Below are positions 1 to 8,501 of a stretch of 64,000 nucleotides of DNA, piece after piece; position 1 is the first letter of the stretch, and every line of letters begins with the position of its first letter. The DNA is taken from positions 124,001 through 188,000 of the forward strand of contig NZ_BSKJ01000007.1 in the NCBI RefSeq assembly GCF_030159595.1, read 5' to 3'. The position numbers were made by a program, and so were the translations under genes. This DNA is from Pseudomonas putida. GTDB lineage: Bacteria; Pseudomonadota; Gammaproteobacteria; Pseudomonadales; Pseudomonadaceae. The notes under the pieces were generated by a model. That model saw only the letters and a program-made list of their open reading frames with translations. It made no database searches and was not told the DNA's origin.

Positions 1-522
1 CACACCATGGCGGTGGGCGGCTTCGGCCAGTGCGGCGATATCGACGATATTGCCAGCGGGGTTGCCGATGGACTCGCAGAACACCGCCTTGGTGCGCGCG
101 TCGATCAATGCTTCGAGGGCCGCAATGTCGTCGTGGGCGGCGAAACGGGTATGGATGCCCATGCGCGGCAGGGTATGGGCCAGCAGGTTGTAGGTACCGC
201 CATACAGCTTGGCCACCGAGACAATGTTGTCGCCGGCCTCGGCGACCGTCTGGATGGCGTAGGTGATGGCCGCCATGCCCGAGGCCACCGCCAGCGCACC
301 AACCCCGCCTTCGAGGGCGGCCATGCGCTGCTCCAGCACGTCGTTGGTGGGGTTCATGATGCGCGAGTAGAGGTTGCCGGCCACCTTCAGGTCGAACAGG
401 TCGGCGCCGTGCTGGGTGTCGTCGAAGGCGAAGGAGGTGGTCTGGTAGATGGGTACGGCCACCGCCCGGGTGGTTGGGTCGGGGCTGAAGCCCGCATGGA
501 CGGCGAGGGTTTCCAGCTTCAT
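1..522 (-). CDS. metY: O-acetylhomoserine sulfhydrylase (metY), 5' part only
   Basis: PLP-dependent Cys/Met-metabolism enzyme that makes homocysteine from O-acetylhomoserine and sulfide. The visible 174 residues start MKLETLAVHAGFSPD, the typical start of this family. They continue through the substrate loop (TRAVAVPIYQTTSF), the YSRIMNPT stretch and the EGG...ASGMAAI segment that binds the PLP phosphate. The start is the ATG at 522. The gene runs off the left edge, so the catalytic lysine is not visible. Methionine gamma-lyase and cystathionine synthase share the fold, but the N-terminus fits O-acetylhomoserine thiol-lyase best. Confidence 0.9.
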   Translation of the reverse strand, partial: MKLETLAVHAGFSPDPTTRAVAVPIYQTTSFAFDDTQHGADLFDLKVAGNLYSRIMNPTNDVLEQRMAALEGGVGALAVASGMAAITYAIQTVAEAGDNIVSVAKLYGGTYNLLAHTLPRMGIHTRFAAHDDIAALEALIDARTKAVFCESIGNPAGNIVDIAALAEAAHRHGV

Positions 523-731
523 GCAATCGTTCCTTGAGCGTGGGTGGAAGCGTTCGAGCATGCGGTGGTGCGAGGGCGTGGGTCAAGGGTGTTGTGCCGG
601 CGCGCTCTGGGCCTGGGCAGATTGTAAAGATAGGCAAAGTTTCCCCGGGCCATCATGCCGCCGCTCTAGAATCCGCCCGCTGCCGTACCGGCCCACGGTG
701 GGCGGCAGATCTAGCCTTGTGGAGCGTTCCA

Positions 732-896
732 ATGAAGTCGAAACACCTTTTCCGCGCAGCTCTGGTTGCGGCGCTGGTATCCGCCCTGTCGGGTTGCTGG
801 ATGTTCATGCCGCCGGGTGGTGGCGGTGGTCATGGTGGTGGCGGCCATGGCGGTGGCGGTGGCTTTGGCGGCCATCAGGGCGGCGGCCCGCGCTAA
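732..896 (+). CDS. Small Gly/His-rich lipoprotein
   Basis: 54-residue protein. A lipoprotein signal (KSKHLFRAALVAALVSALSGC) ends in a lipobox with Cys at about residue 22. The rest is almost entirely glycine with regularly spaced histidines (GGHGGGG units) and a closing GGPR. A GGAG ribosome site at 721-724 sits 7 bases before the ATG, which supports this start over longer upstream frames. It is probably anchored in the outer membrane facing the periplasm. His/Gly repeats can bind metal, but that is inference. I do not recognise a named family. Confidence 0.65.
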   Translation: MKSKHLFRAALVAALVSALSGCWMFMPPGGGGGHGGGGHGGGGGFGGHQGGGPR

Positions 897-961
897 GCTG
901 ACCCCGCGATGGAACGCACTGCCTCGGCCGGGCGGCAACAGCGCACCCGGCGCGAGGGCGT

Positions 962-2047
962 TCAATTGCCTCTATGCAATGCGACGGCGTTAGCCAGAAG
1001 GCCGAAAACCTTAAGTGGGCTCATGTCAATGCGTTCGCGGGTTGACTCTGCATCCGGCTTGACCCACTCCGAGTCGGCGTATGCGTACAAAGAGTTGTAG
1101 TGCATATCGTCCAGGCTTACACCCGGGGCGCTCCAGGACAGCATCAGGGCAAGCAGCAGATGTTCGCGCAGCCCACCGCGTGGTACATGGTTAGCTGTCT
1201 TGGCGAGCGCAGAGAACATCCTGTGCAGGAATGCCCCTAGATGTGCAATTTCTTCGGCGGTGGCCCGTCCTGCACCGCCACGGTACAGCGACACGTTGCA
1301 GATCGACTTGTCACTGACCGCATCTGGTACCGGCGCCAGGATATCGGTCGGCATCTCCTTCACTTCAAAGCTGAGCAAACGGTCGAACTGATCATGCTGT
1401 TCCAGCGTGCGGTAGTAATCGAAGCATTGAGACTTGAAGCCAGGTTCTTTGGCGGTGGTCAAAGTGACGTCGATAATGAAGCCCAGGCGTTGTAGCCCGT
1501 CCAGCATGAAACGAATGCCTTCGTCGAACACTTCGCGATAATTGCGGTTCCGCTCACCTTGAGCGTCGAAAATGTGCCCTTCGATATCCCGTACATCAGC
1601 CAGCAGGTTGTGCAACACACCACGCCGGCCCGCGTAAAAATGCTGCCAGGCGTTCTCCCAGTACACCTGTTCAATGTCGGGTGCGCGTTGAACAGGGGGG
1701 GATACAGCCGACTGCCCGGCCTGCAGTGTGTTGATCTGTTTCTTCAGGCTTTCAACTTCTGCGGTCAGTGCTTTTTCCCGGTTTGACAGGCCTTTGCGCA
1801 CTCCCAGGCGCAGTGTATCGATACGCGTCTGCCCAACCGGGTATTCAAAACGCGCCACTGCAGGCCGGTGGTCGCCCAGCACATGGTCGCACCACCGTGC
1901 AAAGGTCGAATGTTCGCCATTGGCCCTGGGCAAACGCTTGCTCAACTTGCTCAGCGTGCTGTCGTCAATTTCGCTGCAGTCAAGCAAGACGTCGTAGCGT
2001 TCCAGAATGTTCAACTGAACCTGTTGAACGAGGGTGTCGCGGTCCAT
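962..2047 (-). CDS. Hypothetical protein, 361 aa
   Basis: I do not recognise a family. The N-terminus (MDRDTLVQQVQLNILERYDVLLDCSEID) looks helical. Residues about 85-115 (NREKALTAEVESLKKQINTLQ) should form a short coiled coil. The C-terminal two thirds are globular, with no signal peptide or membrane segment. A GGAG sits about 10 bases before the ATG. It lies downstream of the 5'-nucleotidase gene on the same strand, with a gap of about 75 bases, so the two may be co-transcribed. Codon use and GC look like the neighbouring genes. Confidence 0.75.
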   Translation of the reverse strand: MDRDTLVQQVQLNILERYDVLLDCSEIDDSTLSKLSKRLPRANGEHSTFARWCDHVLGDHRPAVARFEYPVGQTRIDTLRLGVRKGLSNREKALTAEVESLKKQINTLQAGQSAVSPPVQRAPDIEQVYWENAWQHFYAGRRGVLHNLLADVRDIEGHIFDAQGERNRNYREVFDEGIRFMLDGLQRLGFIIDVTLTTAKEPGFKSQCFDYYRTLEQHDQFDRLLSFEVKEMPTDILAPVPDAVSDKSICNVSLYRGGAGRATAEEIAHLGAFLHRMFSALAKTANHVPRGGLREHLLLALMLSWSAPGVSLDDMHYNSLYAYADSEWVKPDAESTRERIDMSPLKVFGLLANAVALHRGN

Positions 2048-2122
2048 GCCCAGGCGCTCCGTGGCGGTTGTGAGGGCTGCGCAGTGCAGCGCAGCTAGTC
2101 TACGTTGCTGGCAAAATAGTGG

Positions 2123-3130
2123 CTACTGGCTATCTTGCGCTGAGTGTTCAGCTTGCACTGTTTCGGCAGGTGCGGTGATTGTGTGAGAAAGCGTCGGCGT
2201 AGCGTGCCTGTTCGCCACCCCGAATGGCACATGCACCATCGGCAGATTCCCGGCTGGCGATTGCAAGTGAGTGCGCTGGTCGTCAAAGAACACATGCGGC
2301 TTGAGGATCGACAGCACCCTCGGCTTTTCCATCCCGCCCAGAAAGAAGCACTCATCCGGCGACACGCCCCAATCTTTCAAGGTCGTCACCACCCGTTCAT
2401 GCGAGGGTGCGTTGCGCGCCGTGACGATGGCAATGCGCAGAATCCGCTTGTAGTTCGGGTCTTCTGCCAGCTTGCGATCCTCCAGCATGCGAATCAGTGA
2501 AAGTTTGCGGTACAAGTCCGCCAAGGGCCCTGGCGAGTGCGGGGTGCCTTTGTGTACGCGCTCATGTTCCTGAAAGTCGTTCAGGTCGTCGTTGCGCTTG
2601 TACACGCTCTCTGCCTCGTCGTCGGCAATCACACCATCGAAGTCGAAGGCCACCCTTAGCTCTGTGTCAATTTCATCGTCGTAGATGCGCGTAGGCAGCA
2701 CCCGCCCAGCCGGGTAGTTGGCGTCGATGGCCTTTTGCACATCTTCTTCGTTGGCACTGAGGAACAGCGAGGCATTGAACGCCGGGATGTACTCGTAGGG
2801 CGAACGGCCTGACATGAACGCTGCGCGGGTAATGTCCAGCTGGTAGTGGCTGATCGAGCGAAACACCCGCAGGCCGGTTGCCGGCGAGTTGCGTGAGAGC
2901 AGCACCACTTCCACGGGCAATTGGTCGGGGAAGGCCTGGTTGATGCTCAGGAAGCGGCGTATGAACGGGAACGCCACTCCCCTGGGAAACGGTTCGTCCA
3001 GATTGTCTTCCTGGTGCTGGCGGTAGGCCTCCACCCCTAGAGTCTTGTAGATGTCGTCCGAGACGGTGAGGTCGAACAGTGCACTCGAGGCAACGCCGAT
3101 GACCAGTTTTTCTTCAATGGGGTAGGGCAT
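2123..3130 (-). CDS. Cytosolic 5'-nucleotidase family protein
   Basis: 335-residue protein of the 5'-nucleotidase family related to eukaryotic NT5C1 (Pfam 5_nucleotid), expected to dephosphorylate nucleoside monophosphates in the cytoplasm. It opens with a family-like stretch (KLVIGVASSALFDL), then RNSPATGLRVF and the haloacid-dehalogenase motif VAFDFDGVIADDEAE near residue 165-180. Later motifs are IVTARNAPSHERV and a C-terminal FLGGMEKPRVL...FFDDQ acid motif. An AGGAG site 8 bases upstream supports the ATG at 3130. The tail after about residue 300 is low-complexity. Confidence 0.85.
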   Translation of the reverse strand: MPYPIEEKLVIGVASSALFDLTVSDDIYKTLGVEAYRQHQEDNLDEPFPRGVAFPFIRRFLSINQAFPDQLPVEVVLLSRNSPATGLRVFRSISHYQLDITRAAFMSGRSPYEYIPAFNASLFLSANEEDVQKAIDANYPAGRVLPTRIYDDEIDTELRVAFDFDGVIADDEAESVYKRNDDLNDFQEHERVHKGTPHSPGPLADLYRKLSLIRMLEDRKLAEDPNYKRILRIAIVTARNAPSHERVVTTLKDWGVSPDECFFLGGMEKPRVLSILKPHVFFDDQRTHLQSPAGNLPMVHVPFGVANRHATPTLSHTITAPAETVQAEHSAQDSQ

Positions 3131-3189
3131 GAGGCTGCTCCTGCAAGTGGCCTGGGGGCAAGTGTACGCGCACGCGGTGACGAAAGCCT

Positions 3190-3435
3190 TCAGGCCTCTG
3201 GCGTCAGCCCGAGCAGCACTTGAATCTGGTGCTGCAACTGGCTCACATGTTCGCGCTCTGCGCGCAGGGCGGCGTGCAACGTGCTGTTCTCCTGCTGGTG
3301 AAGGCGGGCGGTTTGCTCCCGTTCACGGTCGCTTTGCAACAGGTTCCACATCTCGCCTTGACGGACGGATTGCAGGCATACAAGCAGCAGGGTGATGCTG
3401 CAGACACACAGCAGGGAGATTTCCATCGCTTCCAT
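3190..3435 (-). CDS. Small membrane-anchored coiled-coil protein
   Basis: 81 residues. One N-terminal transmembrane helix (ISLLCVCSITLLLVCL, residues 6-21) is followed by a charged Gln/Glu-rich helix to residue about 75 (SDREREQTARLHQQENSTLHAAL, EREHVSQLQHQIQVL) with heptad character. An AGGA lies 8 bases before the ATG. This is a plausible inner-membrane protein with a cytoplasmic coiled coil. No family is recognised. It lies just upstream of the 5'-nucleotidase gene in the direction of transcription, but with only a loose gap. Confidence 0.6.
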   Translation of the reverse strand: MEAMEISLLCVCSITLLLVCLQSVRQGEMWNLLQSDREREQTARLHQQENSTLHAALRAEREHVSQLQHQIQVLLGLTPEA

Positions 3436-3845
3436 TTAACGTTTCCTTGGGACGTGGCAACAAGCCGGTAAGCGAGACGATATGTCTATTAAGGATACAT
3501 GTCGATAATGGTGACTTGTACAGGTAAAGGAATGGCGCAGGTTCCTCGGGCCTTACCTGGGTGCGGCATGGTGCTAGGTTAAGGCAATTTGATATCGCTC
3601 GACGGGCGCAACGCCATGCTGGCAAGGCGTTGCCTGCAATCGGTCTCTGGTTGGCTGAAGACGAAGGGTTTCGCCTGAATGTGACGGGTTAGTTGACATA
3701 TCTCTCACGCTCTACTCGGCTGTGATCAAGTGGGCGAGCCTTGTCGGATACTGCCCAATTACTCAATTGTGCGACTCATCAGTGGATCCAGTGATGCCAT
3801 TTTGATAGTTTTCCGCTCATTACCGCTGTATCCGGACAGGAATTG
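3436..3845. other. 410-base divergent intergenic region
   Basis: This stretch separates two outward-facing small genes. It is less GC-rich than its surroundings. It holds a TTGACA at 3693-3698 with no convincing partner -10 at standard spacing. I see no RNA gene, repeat or ORF worth calling. It probably carries the promoters for both flanking genes. Confidence 0.5.
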
Positions 3846-4331
3846 ATGAGCCAGCCACACGAACACAGCACTTTGACCCCGCTCGCGAAGCCGATTGTGG
3901 ACGAGGTGATCGAGAATACCCTTCAGGCAGATGCTTCGCCTCAGCCGGCCACCGAGCAAGGCACGCTGCACGCCAGTATCGAAGTGCTGAACCAGAAGCT
4001 TGTGGCAAGTACCCTGGCCCGGGTGCAGAAGGAGGGTGCTATCCGCAAGCGCCTTGAGCAGCACCAGCAGCAACTGGCAGACAGCAACCTGGCCAGGGAG
4101 GGCCTGTCGGCCACGGTGACCACGGCGCTGAAGAAGCTCGCACAGGCTACCAACACCCAGGCCGACCGCGTGGACAGCGTGGAGGCGCGGTTGGTCAGCC
4201 TGGCTGAGCGCCAGTGTGAATGCGACGGCCAGCGAGCGCACGGTTGGCCAGCGTATCTGGAGCGTCATGCCGTGTCCTTGTTGGCCTTGGCGGTGGCTGT
4301 GTTTACGCTGGGGCTGCACCTGCTCGGTTAA
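3846..4331 (+). CDS. C-tail-anchored coiled-coil protein
   Basis: 161 residues. The body is mostly helix with Gln/Glu/Lys/Ala-rich stretches (RKRLEQHQQQLADSNLAREG; TNTQADRVDSVEARLVSLAER) that should form a coiled coil. A single C-terminal membrane helix follows (HAVSLLALAVAVFTLGLHLLG). ATG at 3846 is preferred over the TTG one codon earlier because AGGA lies 7 bases upstream of it. The topology (cytoplasmic coiled coil, C-terminal anchor) mirrors the divergent small protein at 3190-3435. No family is recognised. Confidence 0.7.
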   Translation: MSQPHEHSTLTPLAKPIVDEVIENTLQADASPQPATEQGTLHASIEVLNQKLVASTLARVQKEGAIRKRLEQHQQQLADSNLAREGLSATVTTALKKLAQATNTQADRVDSVEARLVSLAERQCECDGQRAHGWPAYLERHAVSLLALAVAVFTLGLHLLG

Positions 4332-4338
4332 TGCACGG

Positions 4339-5250
4339 CTATAGGGGCCTGTGCAGGTTGCGAGACAGTTGCTCTACCAGAAAGTCCACAAACACCCGCA
4401 CCCGCGCCGGCATCGCCGAGCCGCCAACGAATACTGCATGAATCGGCTCGCGATCGTCGGGGTTGTAGGCCTCCAGCAGCGGCACCAGCCGTCCGCTGGC
4501 CAGGTCATCGACCACGGTGAAGGTGCCTATGCGCGCCACGCCGGCACCCAACCTGGCCAGTTGCGCCAGGGCTTCACCGCTGCTGCATTCGATATTGCCG
4601 GCCACCTTCAGTGAAAACACTTCGCCATTGCGGCGAAACGGCCAGTCGGGTGCGGCGCGGCGGAAGTTGAAGCGCAGGCAGTTGTGCCGGGCCAGGTCCT
4701 CCGGCACAAGTGGCGTACCGCAGCGTTGCAGGTACTCGGGCGAGGCGACCACCACCTGGCCAGTTTCGCCTATGGCACGCGCGCTCAACGAGCTGTCTGG
4801 CAGGTGACCGAAACGCAGCGCCACGTCGGTCTGGCCACCGAGAATGTCGGCCACCTCGTCGCTGAGGGTCAGGTCGACCAGCACTTGAGGATAACGCGCG
4901 CTGAACGCTGCCAGCAGCGGCACCACGGTCAGGCGGCCATGGCCCAGCGCAGCGCTGACCCGCAAGCGTCCGCGGGGTACGCCCTGGTCGGTGATGGTGT
5001 CCTCCAGTTCCAGCATGTCGGCCAGCACCCGTCGCGCACCGCGCAGGTACGCCTCACCCTCGGGGGTGAGGGTGATCGCCCGGGTGGTGCGCAGCAGCAG
5101 GCGCGTGCCCAGGCGCTGTTCGGTGCGGGCGAGGATGCGGCTGACGGCGGAAGGTGTCAGGCCCAGTGCCCGGGCGGCGGCGGACAGGCTGCCTTCTTGC
5201 GCCACCTTGGCAAAAATCTCCATCTCTCCGGATCTTCCACTGAAGTCCAT
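4339..5250 (-). CDS. LysR-family regulator, divergent from MFS exporter
   Basis: 303 residues with an N-terminal winged HTH (GSLSAAARALGLTPSAVSRILARTEQRLG, about 16-45) and a LysR substrate-binding domain (RGRLRVSA...LVDLTLSDEV...DVALRFGHLPDSSL). It is of the AaeR/DsdC-like class often paired with an adjacent target. It is transcribed away from the MFS gene at 5345, across a 94-base gap that probably holds its operator. The ligand cannot be told from sequence. Confidence 0.9.
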   Translation of the reverse strand: MDFSGRSGEMEIFAKVAQEGSLSAAARALGLTPSAVSRILARTEQRLGTRLLLRTTRAITLTPEGEAYLRGARRVLADMLELEDTITDQGVPRGRLRVSAALGHGRLTVVPLLAAFSARYPQVLVDLTLSDEVADILGGQTDVALRFGHLPDSSLSARAIGETGQVVVASPEYLQRCGTPLVPEDLARHNCLRFNFRRAAPDWPFRRNGEVFSLKVAGNIECSSGEALAQLARLGAGVARIGTFTVVDDLASGRLVPLLEAYNPDDREPIHAVFVGGSAMPARVRVFVDFLVEQLSRNLHRPL

Positions 5251-5344
5251 TTGTGTCTCTCAGGCAAAGGTGATTCGCAAAAACGCAGTCTAGTGCGGTT
5301 TTTAAACACTTTGTAGCATTTGCGGCATAGATAAGGAGCTTGCC

Positions 5345-6514
5345 ATGCGTATCAATCCACCTCTGGTCGCACTCGCCATCGGTGCCTTTGGCATCGGTGT
5401 CACCGAGTTCGCCCCCATGGGCATGTTGCCCAGTATCGCCACCGACCTTGGCGTTTCCATCCCTGCTGCCGGGCTGCTGGTCAGTGCCTATGCCATCGGT
5501 GTGCTGATTGGCGCGCCGCTGATGACGCTGGCCACGGTGAAGATCCCGCGACGTTACCTGTTGATCGGGCTAATGGCCATTTTCACCTTGGGCAACCTGA
5601 TGTCGGCTTTGGCCAGTGACTACGCCAGCCTGCTGGTGGCCCGCGTGGTCACTTCGTTGAACCACGGCGCATTTTTCGGCATCGGCTCGATCGTTGCGGC
5701 CAGTGTGGTACCGCCCGAGAAGCGCGCTGGCGCCGTGGCTGCGATGTTCATGGGCTTGACCCTGGCCACCATCGGTGGGGTGCCGCTGGCGACCTGGTTT
5801 GGTGAAATGCTGGGCTGGCGCACAGCGTTCTGGGGTATTGCCGGGCTAGGCTTGGTGGCGATGACCACGCTCTGGTATGCGCTGCCTGATGTCGCATCGC
5901 CCAAGGGTGATGGGGCCATGGCTGAAATCCGCGTGCTGGGCCGTGGGCCAGTGCTGGCGGCGTTGTTGCTGACGGTGGTGGGGTCCAGTGCGATGTTCAC
6001 GGTGTTCACCTACATTGCGCCAATCCTGCAGAGTGAGGCGGCGGCCTCCACTACCTTCGTGACGGTCATGCTGGTGCTGTTCGGGGTTGGCCTGACCTTG
6101 GGCAATATGTGGGGCGGCAAGGCGGCGGACCACTCTATCGATCGCACGCTGATTCTGTCGTTGGCGGTGCTGATTGCGGTGCTGCTGGCATTCCCGCTGG
6201 TCCTGGCCTGGCCACTGCCAACGGCCTTGGCGGTGCTGGTGTGGGGGGCAGCCAGCTTTGCCCTGGTACCGCCGCTGCAGATGCGGGTGATGGAGGCGGC
6301 CAAGGATGCGCCCAACCTGGCGTCGGCGGTGAACATCGGCGCGTTCAACCTGGGCAATGCGATTGGCGCGGCGCTCGGTGGCGCGGTGATCAACGCAGGA
6401 CTGGGTTACCCGGCGATCGCCCTGGCAGGGGCGGCGATGGCGGCGTTGGGGCTGGTGATGGTGCTGCTGTTTGCCTGGCGTGGTCGGGTGGTGGCGGGCC
6501 AGGTTGCGGTGTAA
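5345..6514 (+). CDS. MFS transporter, DHA1 (AraJ-like sugar/drug efflux)
   Basis: 389-residue inner-membrane protein with about 12 hydrophobic helices. It begins LVALAIGAFGIGVTEFAPMGMLP, a start characteristic of the DHA1 exporters related to AraJ and YdhP. Loop 2-3 carries VKIPRRYLLIGL rather than the canonical Asp-rich motif A. GAFFGIGSIVAASVVPPEKR is the helix 4-5 motif. An AAGGAG site precedes the ATG at 5345. The divergent LysR regulator next door probably controls it. Substrate unknown. Confidence 0.9.
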   Translation: MRINPPLVALAIGAFGIGVTEFAPMGMLPSIATDLGVSIPAAGLLVSAYAIGVLIGAPLMTLATVKIPRRYLLIGLMAIFTLGNLMSALASDYASLLVARVVTSLNHGAFFGIGSIVAASVVPPEKRAGAVAAMFMGLTLATIGGVPLATWFGEMLGWRTAFWGIAGLGLVAMTTLWYALPDVASPKGDGAMAEIRVLGRGPVLAALLLTVVGSSAMFTVFTYIAPILQSEAAASTTFVTVMLVLFGVGLTLGNMWGGKAADHSIDRTLILSLAVLIAVLLAFPLVLAWPLPTALAVLVWGAASFALVPPLQMRVMEAAKDAPNLASAVNIGAFNLGNAIGAALGGAVINAGLGYPAIALAGAAMAALGLVMVLLFAWRGRVVAGQVAV

Positions 6515-6528
6515 CAAACCTGTATCGT

Positions 6529-6548
6529 CGGGGCTGCATGCAGCCCCG
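6529..6548. terminator. Bidirectional terminator hairpin
   Basis: A perfect 20-base palindrome, CGGGGCTGCATGCAGCCCCG, lies between the convergent MFS and GST genes, with a T-rich stretch just after it on the plus strand. It can serve both transcripts. Confidence 0.7.
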
Positions 6549-6565
6549 GCGTCTTCCTTTTGATG

Positions 6566-7189
6566 TTAGGGCGTGCCGTTGCGACCATGCAGGTGATAGG
6601 CCGGGCGCTCGCTCAGGCGTTCGTAGTAATCGCGTACGGCCGGCAAGTGCGGATGCTCGAACGGTGTTTCGAACCAGCGGTTGACCGACAGGCCGATAGG
6701 GATGTCGGCCAGGGTGAACTGGCTGCCGGCCACATAGGCACCGGTGCTGGCCAGCTGGCGGTCGAGGATGTGCATGTAACGCGACCACTCGGCGCAACCG
6801 GCTGCAAGCGCCTGTGGGTCCTGGTGGGCGGGCGAATGCCTGACCAGCGACATGAATGCGTAGCTCCAGGAGCGGTTCAGGTCCGAGGCCTGCCAGTCGA
6901 TCCACTGGTCGATCCTGGCCCGTGCCTGCGCCTCGCTCGGGTAGAACGCAGTGGCACCGTAGCGGTTGGCCAGGTAGCGGATGATGCTGTTGGACTCCCA
7001 CAGGGTGAAGTCGCCATCCTGGATCACCGGGATCATGGCGTTGGGGTTAAGCGCAAGGAACTCGGCACTGTCGGTAGGCTGGAAGCCCGAACCCCAGTCT
7101 TCACGCTCGAACGCGACTTCGAACTCGGCACAGGCCCACAGGACTTTCCGCACGTTGATGGAAGAGGCTCGGCCCAGTATCCGTAGCAT
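6566..7189 (-). CDS. Glutathione S-transferase family protein
   Basis: 207 residues. The N-terminal thioredoxin-like domain starts LRILGRASSINVRKVLWA, where the SSINVRK segment places the catalytic Ser. It continues with NPNAMIPVI (cis-Pro) and ESNSIIRYLA, which binds the glutathione gamma-glutamyl group. The C-terminal helical domain includes FTLADIPIG, the N-cap/hydrophobic staple motif. Expected to be cytosolic and to conjugate or reduce electrophiles. AAGGAC precedes the ATG. Substrate not predictable. Confidence 0.9.
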   Translation of the reverse strand: MLRILGRASSINVRKVLWACAEFEVAFEREDWGSGFQPTDSAEFLALNPNAMIPVIQDGDFTLWESNSIIRYLANRYGATAFYPSEAQARARIDQWIDWQASDLNRSWSYAFMSLVRHSPAHQDPQALAAGCAEWSRYMHILDRQLASTGAYVAGSQFTLADIPIGLSVNRWFETPFEHPHLPAVRDYYERLSERPAYHLHGRNGTP

Positions 7190-7388
7190 GGTGTTCGTCC
7201 TTGTAGAGGGGTAGTTGATCGTCCGCCACTGCCCAGGGGCTGGTCAAGGGGCAGATCAGCGACCGAGCGCCCCTTTAGCCGGGTTCTTGTAGTCCATTTC
7301 CGAAAGTAACCCTTTCCACCCCATTGGCCATTGTGGTGGCGCCGGCAGCCCCCTAGTCTCGGCACGCTCGTAACCCCGAGGAATGGAC

Positions 7389-7691
7389 ATGGAAAACGAC
7401 ACGCCCCAAAACAGCAACACGCTCAATGTCGTGCGTGCAGCAAGCCGGTTTGGCAATGCCGATGCCGAACTGGTGCAAATGAAACCTCAATTGCCATTTA
7501 GCACCGCATTGATGGAAGCTTCGAGCATCATGGGTTGCATCACCGAAATCACCCGCAAGGCCATCGACAGGCCAGGTGACCGCAAGGTGATGATGACAGC
7601 CACGTTCTATCTGGCAGGCATGGCCAAGGCACTGATCGATGGCCAGCTGTTGCAGATGCGTCAGGCGCGCGAAGGCGAGGGTGAAGCCTAG
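7389..7691 (+). CDS. Small Pseudomonas protein (DUF3077-like)
   Basis: About 100 residues, polar at the N-terminus, with a helical centre (FSTALMEASSIMGCITEITRKA) and a hydrophobic segment (MMTATFYLAGMAKALIDGQLL). It resembles the small DUF3077/DUF6124-type proteins common in Pseudomonas, though I cannot confirm the family. Two in-frame ATGs exist (7383, 7389). The GAGGA at about 7379-7383 overlaps the first, so the second is better spaced. Function unknown. Confidence 0.6.
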   Translation: MENDTPQNSNTLNVVRAASRFGNADAELVQMKPQLPFSTALMEASSIMGCITEITRKAIDRPGDRKVMMTATFYLAGMAKALIDGQLLQMRQAREGEGEA

Positions 7692-7769
7692 CCAGGCTTG
7701 CCTGTGGGCCACGAACTTGGCAACCTTGGGCAGTTTGAATCGCCGTATCATGACAGAAGGAAGCATGCA

Positions 7770-8492
7770 TTGAGCTGGGACAAGGTGGGGAAGCTTCTCG
7801 TCGCCGTGCTGATTGGCCTGATGGTCCTGTTGGCCGCTTACGCGCTGCTCAGGGGCAACCCGCGCCTGGAGGCGTCACTGACCTATGCCTACCTCACTTA
7901 CCCCAGCCAGTTCAGCGAGCGTATCAGCAAAGCCAGCGAGCAGCTCAAGTACGAGCAGTTGCAGGGGCGTATCAACAGCATCGACCAGGGCGAACTGAGC
8001 CATGATCAGGTCGAACGGCTGATCGAAATGGCCCAGGCGCCGTATGCACAGCTGTTCGCCAAGCCGTTCGAGGCCGGGCTGGTCGACCACCGTACCGGCT
8101 TGCTCATCGAACTGCGCAACAGTGGTGACGCACCGGTACGGCAGGTGAAAATCCGCCTGCCAGCCAAGGGGCTGGTGCAAGTGCGCGATGCTGCCGGCAA
8201 CGACACATTGCTGGAGAGCGCCAGCGCGCAGGTGGATATCCCGGCCATCGAACCAGGTGGCACATGCAAGGTATGGGTGTATTTCGACGCCGACTATTCG
8301 CAGATCCGCCAGGGCGGGGTCAGCATCAGCCACGCTGACGGTGTGGCCAATGTGCAGGTGTACCACGAGGTCATCGGTTTCCCTGCCACAGTGGCCCGCT
8401 ACAGCCGCGAGCTGATGGTGTTGCTGGGGGTATTGGGGGGCAGTGTGTTGGGCCTTGGATATGCCTGCCTCTCGCGACGTCGCGCGGTATAA
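7770..8492 (+). CDS. Membrane protein with periplasmic beta-type domain
   Basis: About 240 residues. An N-terminal membrane helix (LLVAVLIGLMVLLAAYALL) is followed by a soluble part with a helical stretch (residues about 35-90) and a beta-rich domain (LLIELRNSGDAPVRQVKIRLP...VWVYFDADYSQI) resembling an Ig-like fold. A C-terminal membrane helix (LMVLLGVLGGSVLGLGYACL) precedes a basic tail. There is no ATG near the N-terminus. The TTG at 7770 is preceded at good spacing by AGAAGGAAG (7755-7763), so I chose it over an upstream TTG at 7698. Family not recognised. Confidence 0.65.
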   Translation: MSWDKVGKLLVAVLIGLMVLLAAYALLRGNPRLEASLTYAYLTYPSQFSERISKASEQLKYEQLQGRINSIDQGELSHDQVERLIEMAQAPYAQLFAKPFEAGLVDHRTGLLIELRNSGDAPVRQVKIRLPAKGLVQVRDAAGNDTLLESASAQVDIPAIEPGGTCKVWVYFDADYSQIRQGGVSISHADGVANVQVYHEVIGFPATVARYSRELMVLLGVLGGSVLGLGYACLSRRRAV

Positions 8493-8501
8493 CTGCTTCG
8501 G

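Noticed and set aside
805..890. GGTGGTGGCGGTGG-type tandem repeats as a satellite or slippage locus
   Set aside because: They are simply glycine codons within a small coding sequence, with irregular units.
3693..3726. TTGACA with a downstream TGTGAT as a sigma-70 promoter
   Set aside because: Spacing is 22 bases and the -10 match is poor.
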